A program made the translations under genes and the position numbers. Below are positions 61,302 to 64,000 of a DNA stretch of 64,000 nucleotides, piece after piece. Under the pieces are notes generated by a model that did no database searches, had not been told where the DNA came from, and was given only the letters and a program-made list of their open reading frames with translations. Within the stretch, counting starts at the first letter, position 1; each line of letters starts with the position of its first letter. This stretch comes from Streptomyces inusitatus (lineage in GTDB: Bacteria; Actinomycetota; Actinomycetes; Streptomycetales; Streptomycetaceae), in NCBI RefSeq assembly GCF_014651115.1, contig NZ_BMWG01000011.1, positions 1 to 64,000 of the forward strand, read 5' to 3'.

Positions 61302-61781
61302 GTGCCACTCGTCAATCAGGTGAGCCCTCACATCGAGCTGCCGACCGTCCTCGAACAGCGCTGGCAGACGGTGCGTCTCCTCGCGGCACGCCTGGAAGAA
61401 GCGCTCTCGAAGGCGCTCCAGGCCGAACACCAGCTGTCGGTCTCCGAGTTCTCCGCGCTGGCCGCGCTCGCCCACTCCGACGACGGCGGCCATCTCCGCC
61501 AGCAGTTCCTGGCCGACGCCATCCCTCTCAACCAGAGTTCGGTGAGCCGCCTGGTGGGCCGACTGGAGAAACTGGGACTGACCGAGCGGTATCTCTGCCC
61601 TCATGACCGTCGCGGCGTCTACACCCAGATCAGCGACGAGGGGCAGGCCCGGGTCACGGCGGCCCGGATCACCTATGTCCGAGTGCTGGAGGAGACCCTG
61701 GGGGAAGCGGCCGAGAACGAGGCGTTCGCACCCCTCGCCGCCTGGCTCACCAGGGAAGCCGCCCCCCAGCGGTCCGCCTGA
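61302..61781 (+). CDS. MarR-family transcriptional regulator
   Basis: 159 aa from GTG 61302 with AAGGAGA seven bases upstream. Winged-helix MarR fold: TVRLLAARLEEALSKALQAE, LSVSEFSALAALAHSDD, recognition helix LNQSSVSRLVGRLEKLGLTE, wing YLCPHDRRGVYTQISDEGQA. It probably represses the divergent MFS gene and itself, responding to a small-molecule inducer. Confidence 0.9.
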   Translation: MPLVNQVSPHIELPTVLEQRWQTVRLLAARLEEALSKALQAEHQLSVSEFSALAALAHSDDGGHLRQQFLADAIPLNQSSVSRLVGRLEKLGLTERYLCPHDRRGVYTQISDEGQARVTAARITYVRVLEETLGEAAENEAFAPLAAWLTREAAPQRSA

Positions 61782-62306
61782 ACCCGCGGCCCTCGGAGCG
61801 CCGGGGCCCGGCCGGAGGCCCGACCCCGGTTCACGGTCTCGACGTCCCGCCGCCCGGGCAGCAGCGGGTGGACCCGGTCCATGAACGCGGTATTCGCACA
61901 GGTCACCCACGGGTTGCATACCCGCTTGAACTTAAGTTGCATGCACATAAAATGCTTGCGCGTGGATTACGGGTGACGCATTGCCATTCAGAGTGGCCCG
62001 CGTCGCATGGTGATTTGCGCGGTGTGGCCGGTTCCGCACCCTGACGGAGAGCCGCCACTCGGAGTTCCCGCAAGCCGTGCCGAGAGGGCGGCCGGTGGCG
62101 GATATTCGCACGATCTTCACCGTCTTCGGTCCCGGCTTCGGGAGTGCTATTACGCGGCGATTCCCGGCGGCTGGTTCCCGAGTGGGTGTATCCGCGGGCA
62201 ACCGCACGGCCGCACGGGGCCGTCCTGGGCCGCCCTGGGTCGCTCCGGCGGGCCGGGCGCGTGTGCCGCCGCTCTCGACGGCGGTGCCGGTGTGCTCGCC
62301 CAGCGA
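61782..62306. other. Intergenic; no gene, AT-rich inverted element near 61920
   Basis: 525 bp between the MarR gene and the terminator of the AhpD-like gene. Around 61925-61965 the sequence TTGCATGCACATAAAATGC resembles the TTGC/ATGC elements before the MarR gene and might be another binding site. The remainder shows nothing I can identify. Confidence 0.35.
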
Positions 62307-62341
62307 CGAGGGCCGGCCCCCCGACGGGGGACCGGCCCTCG
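62307..62341. terminator. Long GC-rich hairpin, bidirectional terminator
   Basis: A 16-bp stem with one mismatch (left arm CGAGGGCCGGCCCCCC) around a very short loop. It sits 41 bp beyond the stop of the minus-strand AhpD-like gene and also in the path of plus-strand transcription from the MarR gene. Confidence 0.8.
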
Positions 62342-62381
62342 CTGAAACGTTTCTGACGGAGTCGACCGATACATGAACCTT

Positions 62382-62942
62382 TCAGTCGGTGCTGCCCGCC
62401 GCCGCCTTCGAGTTCACATAGCCCTGGCTGGTGATCCGCCGCGCGGCTTCGGTGTAGTAGCCGGGTTCCGCTGGCAGCGCGGTGTCGAGTGCGTCGACAT
62501 ACCGGTTGTACATGCAGAACGCGGCGGCGATCAGGACCGTGTCGTGGATCTCGGTGTCACCGGCCCCCTCCGCCCGGGCGGCCGCCAGCGCGGCGTCCGA
62601 CACCGGGTGGGGCTCTTCCCTCACCTCGGCCGCGATCCGCAGCAGCGCCCGCAGCCGCTCGGACACGGGCGCGGTGTCCGCCTGGTGGAGCACCGACTTC
62701 ACCAGGTCCTGGCCGCCTTCGAGCTGCGCGGCGGCGAAGGCGCTGTGCGAGGCGGAGCAGAAGCGGGTGCCGTTGAGCTCGGAGACGTACGCCGCGATCA
62801 GCTCGCGCTCTCCGCGGCTGAGCGGTGACGGGCCGCGCAACAGTGTTTCGACAAGCTGGGACAGCGGCGCGCCGGTGTCCTTGCGGTGGGCGAGCAGCCC
62901 CGAGATGCCCGGCAGATCATTGCTCAGTTCGATGTGCGGCAC
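62382..62942 (-). CDS. AhpD-like/carboxymuconolactone decarboxylase-family protein
   Basis: 186 aa from GTG 62942 with GAAGGGAAG upstream. The family pattern is visible: LVETLLRGPSPLSRGERELI, AAYVSELNGTRFCSASHSAF, LLRIAAEVREEPHPVSDAAL, HDTVLIAAAFCMYNRYVDAL. The active-site motif is Cys-x-x-x-His (FCSASH), with one Cys where AhpD has Cys-x-x-Cys, as in the peroxidase-related (YciW-like) branch. Likely a cytoplasmic antioxidant or decarboxylase-like protein. It is monocistronic with a strong terminator. Confidence 0.85.
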   Translation of the reverse strand: MPHIELSNDLPGISGLLAHRKDTGAPLSQLVETLLRGPSPLSRGERELIAAYVSELNGTRFCSASHSAFAAAQLEGGQDLVKSVLHQADTAPVSERLRALLRIAAEVREEPHPVSDAALAAARAEGAGDTEIHDTVLIAAAFCMYNRYVDALDTALPAEPGYYTEAARRITSQGYVNSKAAAGSTD

Positions 62943-63195
62943 TGTGCGCTTCCCTTCGTGGGGCGAGCGGTTCGAAGTTTCATCCTCATCAGCTCTCGTT
63001 GCCGGGAGCAACTCCCAGATTGCGGCGGTTCGGTGAGGACGCGGTGACCGTCTCCCACGGGCGGTCGCACGAGGGCATGACGCGCCATGGCCTGATTCAT
63101 ATAATCGGCTGGGTGTGGTCGCGGCGATGAGCGGCACACGCGCCGCCCGCCCTGGCGGGCGGTGGGGCGGGAAGAGACGATACGGGGATCACAGC

Positions 63196-63618
63196 ATGGT
63201 GTTTGGGCAAGGAGCCGGGCCGGGCGGCACGGCCGGGGAGCAGTCCGTACGGCTGAACGGACTGCCGCCGGACGGGCCGATGGCCCCGGCCGGCGGCCAG
63301 GGGGACCTGGCATCGACACCGGCCGCCAAGCGCGCCGCCGCCAACACCATCGAATCGGAGCTGGAGCCCCGCACCAAGAAGGCCGGCGACCGGCCCGACG
63401 ACGCCAACGGCAAGATCATGAGCGGCCTCGACAACTGGGCCACCGCCGCCGGGATGAAGACGGTCCAGGAGACCTGGGACCAGCAGGTCAAGTCGCTGAT
63501 GGGACGGCTCGCCGGGGAGAAGGGGGCGCTGCGCGCGACCGCCGGCACCCTCCAGGCCACCGACGGGGAGCGCAAGGCCCGTATCGGCGCCGTCCAGTCG
63601 AACTTCGACAAGTACTAG
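63196..63618 (+). CDS. WXG100-superfamily-like protein
   Basis: 140 aa from ATG 63196. After a Gly/Pro-rich leader come long helices: TPAAKRAAANTIESELEPRT, MSGLDNWATAAGMKTVQETW, DQQVKSLMGRLAGEKGALRA, ERKARIGAVQSNFDKY. Trp in DNWATAAGM and the helix-turn-helix hairpin recall WXG100/ESX-type proteins, though a strict Trp-x-Gly is absent. It is 89 bp upstream of a second protein of this class. Probably a chaperone-like or secreted partner of a type VII system lying beyond the window. Confidence 0.65.
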   Translation: MVFGQGAGPGGTAGEQSVRLNGLPPDGPMAPAGGQGDLASTPAAKRAAANTIESELEPRTKKAGDRPDDANGKIMSGLDNWATAAGMKTVQETWDQQVKSLMGRLAGEKGALRATAGTLQATDGERKARIGAVQSNFDKY

Positions 63619-63707
63619 ACCGCCGCGCCCGACGGGGCCTCGCAGGCCGCCGCCGCCGTCGGCCGCCGCCGTGCCGAGGCGCTCGAACGCTCCCAGGGGG
63701 ACACACC

Positions 63708-64000
63708 ATGCTGACGTATCACGATGTCATGACGGCCGACTTCGGCGGTCTCTCCGCCGCCGCCGACAAGTGGCAGGAGACGGCCGACGAGTTCGGCAAG
63801 GTGGAGAAGCGCTACCGCGACAGCGTGGAAAAAATCACCATGGACCGCACCTGGCTCGGCGACAGCGCCAACGCCGCCCGCGCCAACTTCGCCGCCACCC
63901 GCTACGAGTACGAGGCCGCACAGACCCAGGCCAAAGCCACCGCGACCCTGCTGCGCAACGCCCACACCCACTTCACCGAGCTGAAGAAGCAGCTGGAGTC
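63708..64000 (+). CDS. WXG/type VII-related protein, N-terminal part
   Basis: Only the first 97 codons are in the window; the gene runs off the end. The N-terminus (MLTYHDVMTADFGGLSAAAD, KWQETADEFGKVEKRYRDSV) and the Trp-containing turn TMDRTWLGDSANAARANFAA are typical of the helical hairpin at the start of Streptomyces type VII secretion substrates and polymorphic toxins. The ribosome binding site is AGGGGGAC. A C-terminal effector domain may follow outside the window. Confidence 0.75.
   Translation, partial: MLTYHDVMTADFGGLSAAADKWQETADEFGKVEKRYRDSVEKITMDRTWLGDSANAARANFAATRYEYEAAQTQAKATATLLRNAHTHFTELKKQLE

Noticed and set aside
1..64000. tRNA, rRNA, riboswitch, telomere or replication-origin sequences
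   Set aside because: I looked for conserved tRNA T-loops, rRNA blocks, DnaA boxes and telomere-like palindrome series and saw none that I could support.

Overview
The window looks like part of a Streptomyces (or very close actinomycete) chromosome. G+C is very high, third codon positions are almost all G or C, GTG starts and purine-rich ribosome binding sites are common, and the gene content is typical: Tat/Sec-secreted proteins, XRE-NB-ARC-TPR and LAL/LuxR regulators, biosynthetic clusters and WXG100 proteins. I see no rRNA, tRNA, replication origin or complete transposase. The mix of decayed and biosynthetic genes suggests an accessory chromosome arm.

Region 1 (about 1-18.2 kb) is a gene-decay zone with intact islands. 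The islands are a secreted beta/gamma-crystallin-like protein, a secreted ribosome-inactivating protein (rRNA N-glycosidase) with all active-site residues, a divergent XRE-NB-ARC-TPR regulator, an NTF2/SnoaL-like protein, an amidase and a 651-aa unrecognised protein. Around them lie broken genes: an RHS-core tail, a frameshifted AbiEii-type nucleotidyltransferase, a DciA/DUF721 relic, an EF-hand relic, a twice-frameshifted unknown gene and a kinase C-lobe/FtsK-like remnant. The last 318 bp around the end of the 651-aa gene occur a second time 6.3 kb upstream with four mismatches. Two degenerate I-E-like CRISPR repeats 61 bp apart may be an array relic.

Region 2 (about 19.0-35.6 kb) is a compact biosynthetic cluster with no PKS or NRPS megasynthase. 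A minus-strand operon encodes an AurF-type diiron oxygenase, an aminoacyl-tRNA-synthetase-like amino acid:carrier-protein ligase, an AcpS-type phosphopantetheinyl transferase, a carrier protein, a methyltransferase, an ANL (amide-forming?) ligase, 5-aminolevulinate synthase and an acyl-CoA ligase. The last three match the set that makes and attaches the C5N unit (2-amino-3-hydroxycyclopent-2-enone) in manumycin-type compounds and moenomycin. The divergent plus-strand arm encodes a type-B carboxylesterase, a fused aminodeoxychorismate synthase (PabAB), an ArsR regulator with a palindromic operator, a class II DAHP synthase, a 14-TM exporter and a TrmB/LuxR-like regulator. A small arylamine or N-oxygenated amino acid joined to a C5N unit is a reasonable inference, but it is unproven.

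Region 3 (36.1-40.5 kb) holds a small two-TM protein followed by an 1120-aa STAND NTPase. The two share a Gly/Asn-rich tag motif (two copies in the first, one at the N-terminus of the second). They look like a two-part sensing or defence module not explained by named systems. A GNAT acetyltransferase follows.

Region 4 (40.7-57.0 kb) is a LAL-type regulator facing a long, tightly overlapped minus-strand operon. That operon encodes an APH-like kinase, class III aminotransferase, transketolase, GT4 glycosyltransferase, SDR, DUF1349-like protein, MFS exporter, O-methyltransferase, EEP-family protein, hexapeptide acetyltransferase, HAD phosphatase and GH13 alpha-glucosidase. It reads as an amino-sugar, iminosugar or aminocyclitol-like pathway lacking the usual signature cyclase.

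Region 5 (57.0-64.0 kb) contains a Tat-exported GH3 glycosidase with a perfect 22-bp palindrome upstream, a truncated GatZ/KbaZ-like aldolase fragment, a divergent MFS/MarR pair with palindromic sites, an AhpD-like protein, and the start of a WXG100/type VII secretion-related locus that runs off the window.
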